From NCBI RefSeq assembly GCF_963678635.1, contig NC_087063.1, positions 10,384,386 to 10,448,385 on the forward strand: a stretch of DNA of 64,000 bases, given 5' to 3'. Under the pieces are notes generated by a model that was not told the DNA's origin, searched no databases, and saw only the letters and a list, made by a program, of their open reading frames with translations. Origin of the DNA: Symsagittifera roscoffensis (lineage: Eukaryota; Xenacoelomorpha; Acoela; Convolutidae). The position numbers and the translations under genes were made by a program. Numbering within the stretch: position 1 is the first letter of the stretch; each line of letters opens with the position of its first letter. This document shows, in pieces, positions 1-13,500 of this stretch.

Positions 1-231
1 ATTTTATAGCACCTGTTCTCTGCTTAACTTGAGGCTAATGTTTGTGAGTAATTAATCGTCCGTGACTGAGTGGTTGGTGCGTGAGATTCATAATATCTAG
101 GTCGCAGTAGGTGCTAGGTTCTAGTCCGAGATTTCGCCGCTCGAGAGCTGCTTTTTGTCGTGTTCCCGCTAGTGTTTGCGAAGCGCAGACTCGTATCTGT
201 GTATATATTTTTTATTGTATCTATTTCGCAG
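1..231. other. Upstream flank of first recognised dynein exon
   Basis: No exon recognised. It ends in a pyrimidine-rich acceptor (ctatttcgcag) before 232, so it is most likely the end of an intron whose upstream exons lie outside the window. Short open frames here (from 111, 160 and 176) only run into the exon that follows. Confidence 0.6.
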
Positions 232-357
232 GTATTTCCCTCACATCATCACCACCATTCCGGACAAGAAGCTGGGGGTCACGAGGACGTCTCAGCCAGC
301 GAGTCAATCGAGACTCCGAGGGAGAGAGAGCCCGACTTGGACGACTTCAAGGAGAAG
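232..357 (+). CDS. Dynein exon 1 of window (tail)
   Basis: 42 codons, phase 0 in and out; donor GTAAGG. Begins with a His5 run, then an acidic segment ending PDLDDFKEK, which joins IDFYNAQY of the next exon as in the beta-class tail. It is the least conserved exon of the set, so the acceptor is less certain than the donor. Confidence 0.75.
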
Positions 358-3300
358 GTAAGGCGGGCTATTTTATCAATAGATTAGGAATAAAGGATGC
401 AGAAAAATGATTGTGCAAAGTTCAGATTTTTTTCAATTCACAGATTTGTCTCATAGACATTATTGCTAGCTGTCATAAAGTTTGCTACTAGCAAACAGTA
501 TCTAATCGGAATATAGACCTTTTCGGGTTAACAACTAAATTTACAAAACCAATAGAGTCATATATGGTGAAGCTGCTGACATGCTGTATCTATTATATAT
601 TTAAATGCGGGCTTCACTATCTCGCCATGTTTAAGCTTTTTTAACGCATTATTTTTGCATGCTTAAGCTGTATCGTATATTGCAATGGTTCAGAATTTTT
701 TTTCGATTTTCCAATTTGGTTTTAGTGGTTAATTTTACCAAGTTTAAATTAAGCAGCCCAATATGCAATTAGGGGTTGCGAATTTGACCTCCAATTTTGA
801 ATGCCCCGATCATTTTAGTTAACGAGATAAGACAATTTTTGACATTTTTCAAATAACAAAATAACAAAATTTCAAATAACAAAATATTTTTTTTTTACAA
901 AACTTGAAGTTCGCAACCCTTTAGTTGGGTGCTGTCGGAGACTCTAAGGAGTTACAAATCTTGCCTCCAAATATGACTGTTCATATCCTTGTAGTTTTCG
1001 AGATATGACGTTTTTTGTGATTTTTTCAAAATTTTTCAGAAAACTTAAATTATTATTTGTTTTCGAAAATCTGAAATTCCCAACCCTGTAATTGGGTCGT
1101 ATCAGAGTAATCTCAAAGATTGCAAATCTTGCCTTTAAGTATGACTGCTCATTTGTGATTTTTTCAAAATTTTCAGAAAGTTTAAATTAATTATTTTTCA
1201 AAATTTGAAATTCCCTACTCTATACTTCGGTGTTGTCAGGGTACTCTAAAGAAATGCAAATCTTGGCACCTGCAACTGCTTAACGCGACTGCTCAAATGC
1301 TTTTAGTTTCCGAGATGTGACGTTTTTTGATTTTTTTCAAAATTTCTCAACGAACTTGACTACAAAGAAATTCAAAAAATTTGAAACTACTAAACTGATC
1401 AAGATACAACTTTATTGTCAGCGTACACCCAGGCGTCTCAAATCTTGCCTCTTAGTATGAATGCTCAAATCCTTTTAGTTTCCGAGATAAGACGTTTTTT
1501 TTTTTCAATTATTTTTTGGGGAACTTAGGTTTAAAAAAATTCACAAAATTTTGGATTCCTAACCCTATAGTAGGGTGCTCTCAGGGACTCTCAGTGGTTG
1601 CAAATCTGGCTTCCAAAATTTCTCAGAGGACCATCAAGTTTTCGAGATGACGCTTTTACAATGGGAATAAAAAAAATTAAAAGTTCGAAATTACCAACCC
1701 TGTAATTGGGAGCAGTCAGAGTACACTAAAAGTTTGCAGATGTTGTTTCCAATATAATCGGTTTTTCATGAGTTATCGAAAAATTTTGAAGCACCGAAGG
1801 TGCGTTAACTGCTAGAATCATAGAAATGCTTATATATTGAATGAAAGTCGGAATGCGCTATGGACGCAATGTTTAACTGATCGCAACGGTTTAGTTTTGT
1901 CGAGCGCAATGCTTAATTAATTTCTCTAGGCTCAGCGTTTAAAAGAATGCCAAGAATCTATTATATATTTACACAGGCATAGATTGTGTTATCGTATGAG
2001 CTTTCTTTTTTTTCAAACTAAGTCGCAAATATGGTTGCGATGCAATTCTTGCGACAAAATAGGTTCGTTTTGAAAGTGTTCATTTTTATCCAGCTATTAA
2101 GTACAGCCAATGCTACGGATATTAACAGACTATTATATTACAAATAGCACTTTAGCTTCAAGGCATCATGGATCTGTAGCGTAGAGGTAGGGAAGGAGAC
2201 AGCAGCAAAATAAGAGGGTTTGAATCTGGGCAGGGTCGGATGTTTTTAATGAACTTTTTCGTATACTAGTTGGGTGCTGTAAGGGTACTCTCAGGGATTG
2301 CGAATCTTGCCTCCAAATCTCACCTCACAAATATTTGTAATTTTCGAGATATGACGTTTTAAATAATTTTTTTCAATAATTTTCAAAAACTTGGATTTAA
2401 AAAAATTCTAAAATTTTGAAGATTTTCATCCTGTAATTGGAAACTGTGAGGGTATTCTCCGGGGTTGCGAGTCTTGTCTCTAAATATGACTGCTCAAATC
2501 CTTTGGCTTGGCTGGTTAACTGGCTCCAAATTTTCAATTTTTCAATTTACTGGCACCAACTTTTCATTTTTTCTTTTAGGCTTGATATACTAGAAGATTA
2601 TCACTTCTCAATACTCGCAAACTGCTGATGCATTTTGCACGAATACCTGGCTTTCTATTTGAACAAATAGCGGTATTTTTTGGTATAATTTGAACAAAAG
2701 TATAAATAACTCTTTGCTGGGGATTTCAACCTCTTACATGAAGGCTGGAAGTCGATATTTGTCTGAAGAAAAAAAACCACCCCGAGCACATATTCCAAAG
2801 TACTTAATTAAAGTTGAAATTTTTCATGAGACAAATTCAGAACTTTTTGCAATCTTTAAGCCCACATAACTTATTGATAAATGATCACAGGTGAAATATC
2901 TTTTTAATTTAGGACAATAATATTTTTTCGATTGGTAATTTAAATTTCCGTCAAAAATTGCTAGTTAAAAAAACGACATGGTCCGAAGAAAAACACCCCG
3001 ATCACAAATGTTCCGTCACTTTCTTCGAAAATAGTCAGAACATCAAAAAAATACGGTTAAACAATTAACATGAACAAAGAAAAGAAGCAATGGGTATTGT
3101 GTTTCATAACAGCCTTGTGTATCAACCTTGAGATTCATTTTCATTAAATTTTGATCGGATTAATTGAATGTGACTGAATGAGTATTTCTCGACGTGCAGA
3201 TTGACTTCTACAATGCGCAGTACCAGTCTCTGACAGAGCTGGATGCATCGATGGTGTTCGAGGGGTGGCTGCGAGTGGATGCGAAGCCCTTCAGACAATA

Positions 3301-6300
3301 CGCCCTCACAGCCGCCAGAAAGTGTGCCAACATGTTCAAGAACCACCTGCTCAAACATGTGCAGACCAGGTTAGAGAAATCAATGATGCAAATAAAGGTA
3401 CGGATTTAGGATAATTGAGAGCGAAGATTTATCAAAGATATTTAAAAAATAAGTTCGCTGCTTTTTTGGTGACTTAAGCTACAAGTTTTGCAAAATTTTA
3501 GTTGCTACAGGGTATTTGTTTGAAAGTCTTTGATGAAAACCGGAAATAATTTCAAGCCATTGCTCTCTAAGCTGGCTGAATAAACAGCATGATAAATCCA
3601 AGTCAGTATTTCACGAAATACATACCATAATGCTCCTTGTAATGGAGTTCTCAAAACCTGCCCATTTAAGTTGTACTTACCCCTGGGTCACTAGACTGGC
3701 TAAAAGAATTGTGAATGAGTACGATTATTTTTTAGGAAGACTAGATAAATCTAAAACGAAAAATTAGACCACTATAAATTTTTGAAAAAAGGCCAAAAAA
3801 GGTGTTTTTATGCACCTTTTGGAAAATTTCGACCAAAAAATTGCGTTTTTTTGGCGCGCGCTCCCTCCTCAAAATTAGTATAGATTGGCTCCTTCAGAAA
3901 AATTTGAAGGCCAGTCAGCTAAAGTTGGATATCTCAAAATCGTACAAAGGGGGCACCCTTTGGGTCGGCAGGGGGTATGCTATGTTAGACTTCTTTTTAA
4001 ACTGGTGTTAAAATCGATTTTGATGTGTTCTAGTCTGGAAGAGTTGGCGTCGATGATAGAGGAGGCGGACAAGGGACTGATTGAGCCGATCAAAGACTAC
4101 GACAGTCTGGTGAATTGCATGTCGCACCTGAGCAAAATCAGAGAGAGACACGCCATGACCGACAGCATGTTCGGACCCCTCGGAGGCACAGTGGAACTAT
4201 TGAAGAGCTACAAAGTCGACATCACGGAGGAAATCTACGAACAGCTAGAGGTATGAGCGATGTGAAACGTCTACTTAATGTATTGAAAAATAATTATTTG
4301 ACGTATCGATTCCAGGTATAAGAATTTGCGATTCAGGGTTGGTTGAAAGCTTTCTAATTAGAGATAAGTGTGATCAGCATAAGATAAACACGCTCCAAGA
4401 ACCGTATTAGTGACCTTGCGTATGTTCATTGGTCAGAACATGGCGATTTAAGTTTGATTAAATATTTTGACTCGATTTGTTTGATATTTTTACTCGGCTG
4501 ACTAATTTGTTTGATATCGTGGAATTGTGTCAAAAGTTGATTTTTTTCTCGTCAAGTAAAGTAGTTGTAGGTTTATTAAATCGCTCATATTTGTTGACTG
4601 AAAGAAGATTGCCAATATCTTTAGTGTATATATGTAATTTCCATGTAACCATAAAAGATATTGGCAATCTTCTTTCAGCCAACGAACATGTTAATTTGAT
4701 AAACCTACAACTCCTTTCTTGACGCAAAAAATTCAATTTCTCGCACAATTCCACCATATCAAACAAACTAAACCAAGTCAAAAAATGTAATCAACCTTAA
4801 ATCGCCATGTTCTGACTAATGAACATACGCAAGGTCACCGACGATACGTTTCTTGGAATGTATTCATTTAAGCTGATCACGCTCATCTCTAATTAGAAAG
4901 CTTTCAACCAACGCTGAATCGCAAATTCTTATACCTGGAATCGATTATGGTAACATAGAATTAACAAGATACACTGTCTGTAATCACATGTAAGTGTGAT
5001 TATATTTGTGTAATCATATTTTGTGTGCAGAGTCTGCCGGAGAAGTGGGAGAAGACGAAGAAGATAGCGATGACTAAGAAGCAGGAGGTGGGACCCCTGC
5101 AGGCGGAAGAAGTGACCAAGATCAGAAAGTCAGTCTCCCAGTTCGACAAGGAACAGCAGGCACTCATCAAACAGTGGAGGGCAGTGGACGCATTCAAGTA
5201 CACTGCACAGCAGCCATACCAAGACATAGACGACGTGAGTCCTCATGATTTCCTCTTTCTAATCAGGTTCCTTTCAGCAAAACTAATCAATTTACTAATC
5301 AACTTCCTAATCAGGCTTTTTTCTATAAGAATGTATTTTTTTTTCAAAAATAATTAGCGTTTCAGCAAAATAATTTTGGAGCGTAGTAAATTTAGCGCCC
5401 TACAGATGACATTTTTTTCCACTATTTGGATCCAGCCTGATTTCGTTGGCTGTCCGCTCTTTGTTACTGATGTATTTATACTTGAGTTATCTGGATGCAA
5501 ATATCGAGTCACAACGAAAAATTTACTCTTCTTCTTTATTCCTTGAAGTGTTCTTTCCTAAATTATGTGTAACCGAACCCTTAGTGTATATAAGATGAAT
5601 CTGATTTTTGTTTTCTAAAGAAAAGTTTGAAACATTAATATTTGATATAAGATTGCAACTGAAAAAAAAATCTTTTTTTTTCTGTTCCTTGAGTTCAATC
5701 ATTTCAAACGTTTTAACAACGTACCAACTGTCTGTTGGCTATGTTCAGTTGGGTCTTATGTGCACTTCAGATGGTGGAGAAATTTGATGAGAAAAGTGAG
5801 AAGCTGGTTCGGATACAGGACTCAGCCAGACTGTTTGAGGTGACTGTGCCGGAGTTCAAGCAACTGAAGATGTGTGTGCCACACGAAGCCAGACTGCTGA
5901 AGAGTGTGTGGGACCACGTGGAACTCATGCGCTTCCTCATTGATGAGTGGACCGCCTCCAAATGGATGGGTGTGTAAATTATATTTGAGAGAAGAGGAAA
6001 TAAGAAGTCCTCCCTGTATTATGCTGTTTGTTTTGTTTTGGCACATAAAATTATGATATGAAAACAGATGCCTGCCTGAAAACAGGCTAGTTCTCAGCAT
6101 TTGACGATCTCTCAATTAAAATAATTCTTTTTTTTTTCTACACTTGCTTAAACAGTGACCCCCTTGGAGACCCAACAGGAAGTTATGGGCATCTTTCTTT
6201 GTTATGGCAAATAAAATTGTGATATAAAACTGTTTTGAGCATATTTGGAAGTTAATCACAATCGTCAGTTTATTACCAATTACCTAAGTCAGCGTATCAA

Positions 6301-7469
6301 ACAGTTTAACAGTTCACAACAGTTTTTAAGTGTCAATGAGCATAATGAACACAATTACATATGTAGTTAGTGATTTTATTAAATTTTCTGGAAAATATTT
6401 TCAGGCTGCTTTTTTGCAGTTTATTTTTTTGATTTTTCAAGTTCATTTCAAGTTCTTTTACTTATAAGTCAAATGTGGAAATAACGAAAGTGGAAATAGC
6501 GCAAAAAAACGTGCATGATTTTAAGCTTCGAAAGGGGGTGTAGCTAGATTCCCAGAGGAATCAAAAAGTTGCCTTTTTCTCCAGTTTCCTTAGCTAAGCG
6601 GATGACCCGTTGCTGTACATAGGCTTCGATAAGTTGCCATCGCGTAGGCATTTCTCAGAAAGAATCCAAAACATAGTTATCAAAAATATTGATGCATTCA
6701 ACTCATTGAAGCTCAAAATCAACCCCGACCAGAAGGAAATTCTTTTTGACAAGGTCAAAGGGTAATATTCTGAAGCTCTTGGAACCCCCGCCGTTAATGG
6801 GAGGTGAATTTAGTACTTTTGCTCAATGCATAAATATTGACTCAAATTTACTAATTTATCACAAATTACCATCAATATGTACCGTCTAATAAGAACAACT
6901 GTACAAAACGAAATTGTAGCTAAGCCTCGAAAGCCAACTGCTTCTGGTGAAAAGTTCGAATTTGAACCACGTTGATTATTCCAAGATATTTTGAACGGCA
7001 TTGCTAGATCCAACGTAGCTAATTGAAAGCGTGTTAAAAATGCATCGTGTCAATTCATCTGCAATCTACTAGTTTTAATGAATGTGATCCATGTCTCGCC
7101 ATGTTTAAGCTTCGTTTACGTAATATTTAACATATATAAGCATAGACCTAACTCCTCATATTTTTGAATTTATCTTCTAATTTTTGGCTATTACTACTAA
7201 AAATATTTTGCATAATTGATCCCTTCGTTTTAAGTTAGCATTTATCAGAGTCAAGCATTTCAGACCAACAGCAGATTTTTACCCATGTCTTTTTAGATAG
7301 CTTCACGTTGAACAGCATCCTAGTGCAACTGGCATAGTTTTTATCATTTATGCAGTATATTGAGGCTACAAAACTCTCTTTATTGGCCATCAAGTCTCAA
7401 AATGCTGCAGAGGTTACCAGCTTTGGAATGCAAGTTTGGAATTTTTGAACTTTAAGTCATCTTTTCGAC

Positions 7470-7513
<44 letters not shown>

Positions 7514-10500
7514 AGAGAATTTCGAATTTAACTGTATATAATTAATTCATCTTTTTGCGATATTCAGAAAGTTAAAGCGATTTTAGTTGAAAATTGGGAA
7601 AAACGTTTTTTTTTGAAAAAAAAAGTCGAAGAGGGTTAAGCTTCCCAAAAATCTACATTCATTTAATGACCTTAAGTATCTATCATTTTTTATTACGTCG
7701 TGTTGTGTATGTGCAAGATCTGTTTCTCGAGGCAGCTTTGCTGCGGTGGGCAAGCTAGCTTATCTAACTTTGCATCCTTCGAGAATACTTATGAATTTTG
7801 CACTGGTGGCCAGTTTTAGGACGGACAATTTAAACTTGCTAGTTTGCCTTTAGTTTTTAAAATACCCTAGTTTCAGAGTTAAAAAAATTCTAAACAGAAA
7901 GGCAGGAAGAATAGACACAAAACTTTTATGCTATTCAAACGAAGATGTGTTTTTTTAACGGAGCAGATGCCGTACCGCTAAATCATCCAATTCTCAGGGT
8001 CGAATAGGTGATCAAACTGTGTTGTTGGTTCCTCATTTGTATATGTTTTTTTTTGCAGAATTCTGTTAATATTGCGTGCCCCTGTACCATTATTGTTCCG
8101 ATTTAACGGAATATTTATGCTTGTTGTGTTAATTTTTTTTTCAGTCCATTTTCGGCGATCGAAATAATAGTTATTGACTAAAAAGTTTTACTCCTCATTG
8201 AAGATACTGACTCCCTAAAATCAAATATAAATTTCTGGAAGTTTGAAAACTACCAATTTAGCCTTGCTCTGGACCAATTTATGCGAGTTTTGAATATTTT
8301 ATAATGCTGAAAGCGTAACCCGAAATATTTATGCGTGGCGACTAATATTTTCACACTTGATCTTTGATATTGTTCAAAATTTTTAGTTTTTCAATATTTT
8401 CTTTTCCAAAAAACTATTGGATATGGATTAAGGGGCAGTCGGGCATTCAGGGCTTTGCCGTGATATACGAGCAGTCTTGTTGGCATCATGCAAGTGCTCA
8501 GAAGGTAGTTTTTATTACTAAGCACTCCGCATTATAAAAGTACGGTGTGAAGTTTTCATTCAATTAGTCATTTACGTCTAAAAGCTATTGAGACTGATCT
8601 TTAAGAGAAATAAAACGTGTCTCATTTAATGGTAAGTCTTATAGTTTGAGACGTATAGGGAACTCAAATTACCAATTAGCTTAACCTAATCCAATTTAAA
8701 CTGAATTTGATTTCGGTTTGATTCGTCACGCTTTTATCAATAGTGCTTACGTTTTCAGTAGCATAGATAATCTCTTCAAAGAGCGAATAAAATAGTCCAA
8801 GACCTAGAACAAATTGGTTGTTTTCAAACTGTAGCAACTTTCACAAAAGTGATTTTTGATCTACGGTTCCTTTTTTTACCTTCTGATATTTTATATAGTA
8901 AAGGTATTGAGTAACACTTCTCTGCTGCCGTTAACCAGTTTTTTCGACAGCGATTATTGAAGTTTGGAAGGGACAACACCGGATTGGTTTCAAACTCAGC
9001 TTCAGAATGATTGAAGACTAAACAAGTCGATTAGGAAGACTATTGGAATCATGGGCGTGTGTCTTATATTAGAGATAAAAATTGATATACTAGGTTTCTA
9101 GCTTGATTAGTTTGACGTACGAACAACAAATTAACATTTGGGTAGCTCTACTACCTGAAACTAAGAAAGTTTTTTCTGCTTAAAGTACTAGCTTTGATAA
9201 CCGGGAAATTTTTGCTAGATTCAGAATGGATTCTGTTAACTTTTTGTAAATTATGATGAAGCTAATCTGGGCTCAAAATGACATTTAGGCATGTTTTACC
9301 CATCGATGAACGAGCCAAATGTAAATGTGTCATTTATATTGACAAAGTTTTAGTTGTGTTTTCTTGCGTATTTTTGATTTAATTTTCTGAAATACATACA
9401 AAGCCAATGAGCTATAGTCGGCCAAGAAACTTCAAATGTTTTCGAGGTCATGTCAGTGAAAACCACATGTGATAAACTCTACTTTTGTTCATACTTCTTG
9501 AATGAAATTGTGTTTGTAAGGGAAATAGATATAATATATGAATTCACATAAAGTTTGGAAATTATATCAATTAAGTGCTCAATGATTAATTAAGGAGAAA
9601 TTTGTTGCTATTTGTTTACTTTAGATTTTTTAAATAATGGATCAGCCCTAATTTTTATTAACTCTATGTGGACGTGGGAGGTCTTTTGTCTAACCTTTAG
9701 TTCTGTCGCAAAAGTTTCCAAATGGTTCCTTTTTTGGCACTTTTTAATGACAGCTTGACTGCGTGATGAACGCTAAAAGTTTGTAATAGTTTTGTGGGTG
9801 TGCGCGCCGAAAAATAAACATTTTTCTTTTCTCAAAATCTTGCAGAATTGCTTAAAAATTGCCTTTACACCAGATGATCGACTACAATGTAGAAAGTTGT
9901 GACGTTTGTAGTCGTTTTGGGGCTGCGACAGCTCGAAAAATTCTAAATGGCTGGCCTAAAGATCGACCTCAGAAGTTTTTCAAAAGACCGCTCAGAAAAC
10001 ATTGAGCGATCTTTTGATAAGTATGCGCACGCCACTTAGTGTGTTCATAAGTATAAGACTGTTTTCGACGGGTGCCGGCCATCAAGACGACAATAATTCA
10101 AGCCGATTAAAAAATTGCAGACTTCAAGCTGACAATTTTCTCAATTAGTCATAAAATTTGAGTAATTTGAAGACTGTTTTGAGCAAACAATTACTCAATT
10201 TAATGATCTTTCTTTATCAATTTTGTCTTTTAAGCCTGTAATTAATACTGTTTAAGCCTGTAATTGATATTTATGAAGTTAAATGTTGTTGACGTTTTCA
10301 TGTTTATTATCCTTGCAATAAGCAAGGGTATTGCAATCGGGTACTAGACTTTTTTCCATGTTTGATTTTTTGCTTTTTTCAAACAGTTTCAGTTCATGTT
10401 ACTTTGACAGAGTCAACCTTTGTTGCGTAATTTCAAGGGTAAAATTTATCTGTTTGGGATTATGTGTCTCACTTTGGATTTTCATTTATGCATTTCAAAA

Positions 10501-13500
10501 TCCGGTTGTTGTAATTAACGGATGCCATTCTTTAATGTTGCCTTGTCAGGAATAACGCTTACTATGGATATGGATTAAACTTGCGTAAATTTTTCGAAAC
10601 TAAATCTTTACAGATGGAAATATAGTGTTTTGAGGTGCTTTTAAAGTTTAAATTTTGGCGTGAAGTTCTTTCGGCTTGTAGTCCTGTCGGGCTTCTGTCA
10701 TAGACTTGTTTTGGACTTCCGAACATATGGCTCAGAATAATCCTTTTCCTTCAATGCATGAATATTTATAGGCTTTTGCTGAATACTGAGATTGAGTAAA
10801 TTTTTTTAAATGTAGAAATTGATCTGAACGAGGTGGGACTGAAGGCGAGGGAGTTTGCGACTACTCTGAGGGGCATGGACAAGCAGGTGAAGGAGTGGGA
10901 TGTGTACAAGGGCATTGATGATGCAGTGAAGAACCTGCTCAAGTCTCTTGGGTCAGTGACCGAGCTGAGGTCTCCCTCCATCAGGGACAGACACTGGAAC
11001 GAACTGATGCGTACGTTTAGATCCTGATATTAGAGCGAGTTTTTGAATTAAGAAAAAAAAACAGGTTGGTTTGAGTAATTGAATAGATTAAGTCACTTAG
11101 TAGGGGTGAGATACGCCCTCATTTAGCTGCGGGATCGAATCGAATCGCACGTGCACTAATATTAACATAAGTTGAGTTCTTGACTATTTCGAAAAACGCT
11201 AAATATAGGTAACTAATAACGGTTTTCTATCCTTTTCAGAGGCAACGGGTGTTCGAATAATCATGAGTGAAGAAACACGACTGAACGAACTATTGGCTCT
11301 CAATTTGCACAAGTTTGAGGATGAAGTAAAAACAATAGTTGACAAAGCAGACAAGGAGGAACAGATGGGAAAGGCCATCACGGAGTACCACAAGTTCTGG
11401 GACACTTCAGACTTCAACTTCGAGTCCGCTCCCAATCGCGAGGACGTCCAGATCCTGAAGACAGACCCGATACTGATGGAGACTCTTGAGGACAACCAGG
11501 TGCAACTACAGAACATGATGCAATCGCGGTTCGTCGCCCACTTCAAAGGACAGGTATCGCTTTGGCTGGGAAAATTGACGACTGCGGACTCAGTCATTCA
11601 AATGTGGTTCGACGTACAACGACAGTGGTCCAATTTGGAGAACATTTTCCTTGGATCGGAAGATTTGAGGAAGCGGTTAAAAGAAGATTCAGAAAGGTAA
11701 CAATCTCAGTGTTATTGAAGACAGGCGGCGCTAAGATTGCATTTTGCTTTTTCTTTTTCAATGTAAGCTAGATGCCTTACCAGGACGTCAGTTTTGCAAG
11801 TTTCGTCAAACTGTAATTTCCCCTAAAAGAGATTTTTTTTCATGCTGGCAGTTTTGTGCTTCCTGGAAAACAGTAATACCCATTTAAAACGCAATCGTGT
11901 TGGAACTTCGAAAGAATATATATAGTTTTTCGAAAGAATATATATATATTTTTTCGAAATAGTTTGCTTCTAAATTTTTTTGAAGTAAATCACTGAAGTG
12001 AAATGATCATCTTATACCTAGGAACATCAACAGGCCAAATGCGTTCAAAAGATCGCCATAAACTGAAACAGGAAGAAATGAAAGCAAACGAACACTCTCA
12101 AAACTTAACTTAAACGGACACATTTTTTAAAGCTACGTGGAAAAGAGTTAAATGTTTTATCTGGTTACTAGGGACAGCTGTGACATGTTACGGTGCCTCT
12201 GAATGCTGTGTAATCAAATAAGTGAACTATTTTGAATATTCCAAATGTTCAAGGTTTGACAAGATAGACAAAGAGTTCAAGGAACTGATGATGGAAGCGG
12301 CAGAAGAACCCAATGTGATCAACTGTACGAATCAGCGTGGAAGATACGAACAGCTAGAAGCACTTCTGGAGGGTCTCTCCAAATGCCAAAAGGCACTGTC
12401 CAACTATCTGGAGACGAAGAGACTGGCCTTTCCCAGGTTCTACTTTGTGGCGCCTGCTGATTTGTTGGATATTTTGTCAAACAGCAACAACCCTAAAAAG
12501 GTAAGTCATATTGTTCAGTTTCGATAGCCATCGGCGAAGTGTGAATTTATCTCGGAAATTTTTTTGTCTATTTCATGAAAATATCATTTTAAATTAAGAA
12601 CTAAGCTATATGGTGAATATTAATTGAATTTATTAGCTGGTGAAGTAAAAAAAATAGCTGTATTAAATAGCTTTTTGTACTACACGTTTTGCTCGTCTCG
12701 GTTTTACCAGAAGCGTTTCTCTGTACAGGTTTGCAAGCACTTGAGTAAACTGTTCGACAGTCTGGCCAAACTCGAGTTCCGAGAAGACTCAAAGAAGGCC
12801 TTCAAGATGGTTTCCAAAGACTCAGAGGAAATGATCATGGATGAGGTGTGTTTGACATTGGGTTTCATCAGTTATAGCTATAGAACATTAGATAAAATAA
12901 CAATTTTTTTTATTTTACATTTTAACAAGTTGTTAGGTGCCAATGAACGAAGTTATGTCGCGTTGATTTTTTTCATTTTTTTAAATCATTTTTATGTGCG
13001 GTTTGACTTTTGATTTCTTGTTGTTCAATTCAAAAATATTTTCTAAAAGAAGAGTTTGTTAGGATCTTTAAATACAAATGCGTAAAAAGCGCAAATGAAG
13101 TCTTAGTTTCGAAAGTGGATTTTCTTTTCCAGCCGAGTTAAAAATTACCTTTTCCTAATGTCCACTTGGTTACTGTTTGATGATATCCAGTGCTATCCGA
13201 CTGGCCCTATTTTGGCCCTGAGACAAAATACACTAATTAATAGTCGATGAACGTTGTTCAGACTGTTATATAGGTCGCGATGATTTTTTTGTTTTGTTTT
13301 TTTTTCCAGGAAAAGTTCTAAAATGCTCAAGTAACAACAGAATGCTCTGATAACAATGCTCTTTCTTTTAAATGAACATATGAATGCCATTATTTATATA
13401 TGTTCTTTTTGAGTTCAATTCAAGTTCATTTTCTAGAAGGTAGGCAAAATGCACTCCAGTTATGAAAGTGTAAAAGTCTTGAAAAACTTGTTCGACTTCA

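Noticed and set aside
3370-3397. Longer version of dynein exon 2 ending at 3397 (GTACGG donor)
   Set aside because: It would put exon 3 out of frame; the donor at 3370 restores the conserved join.
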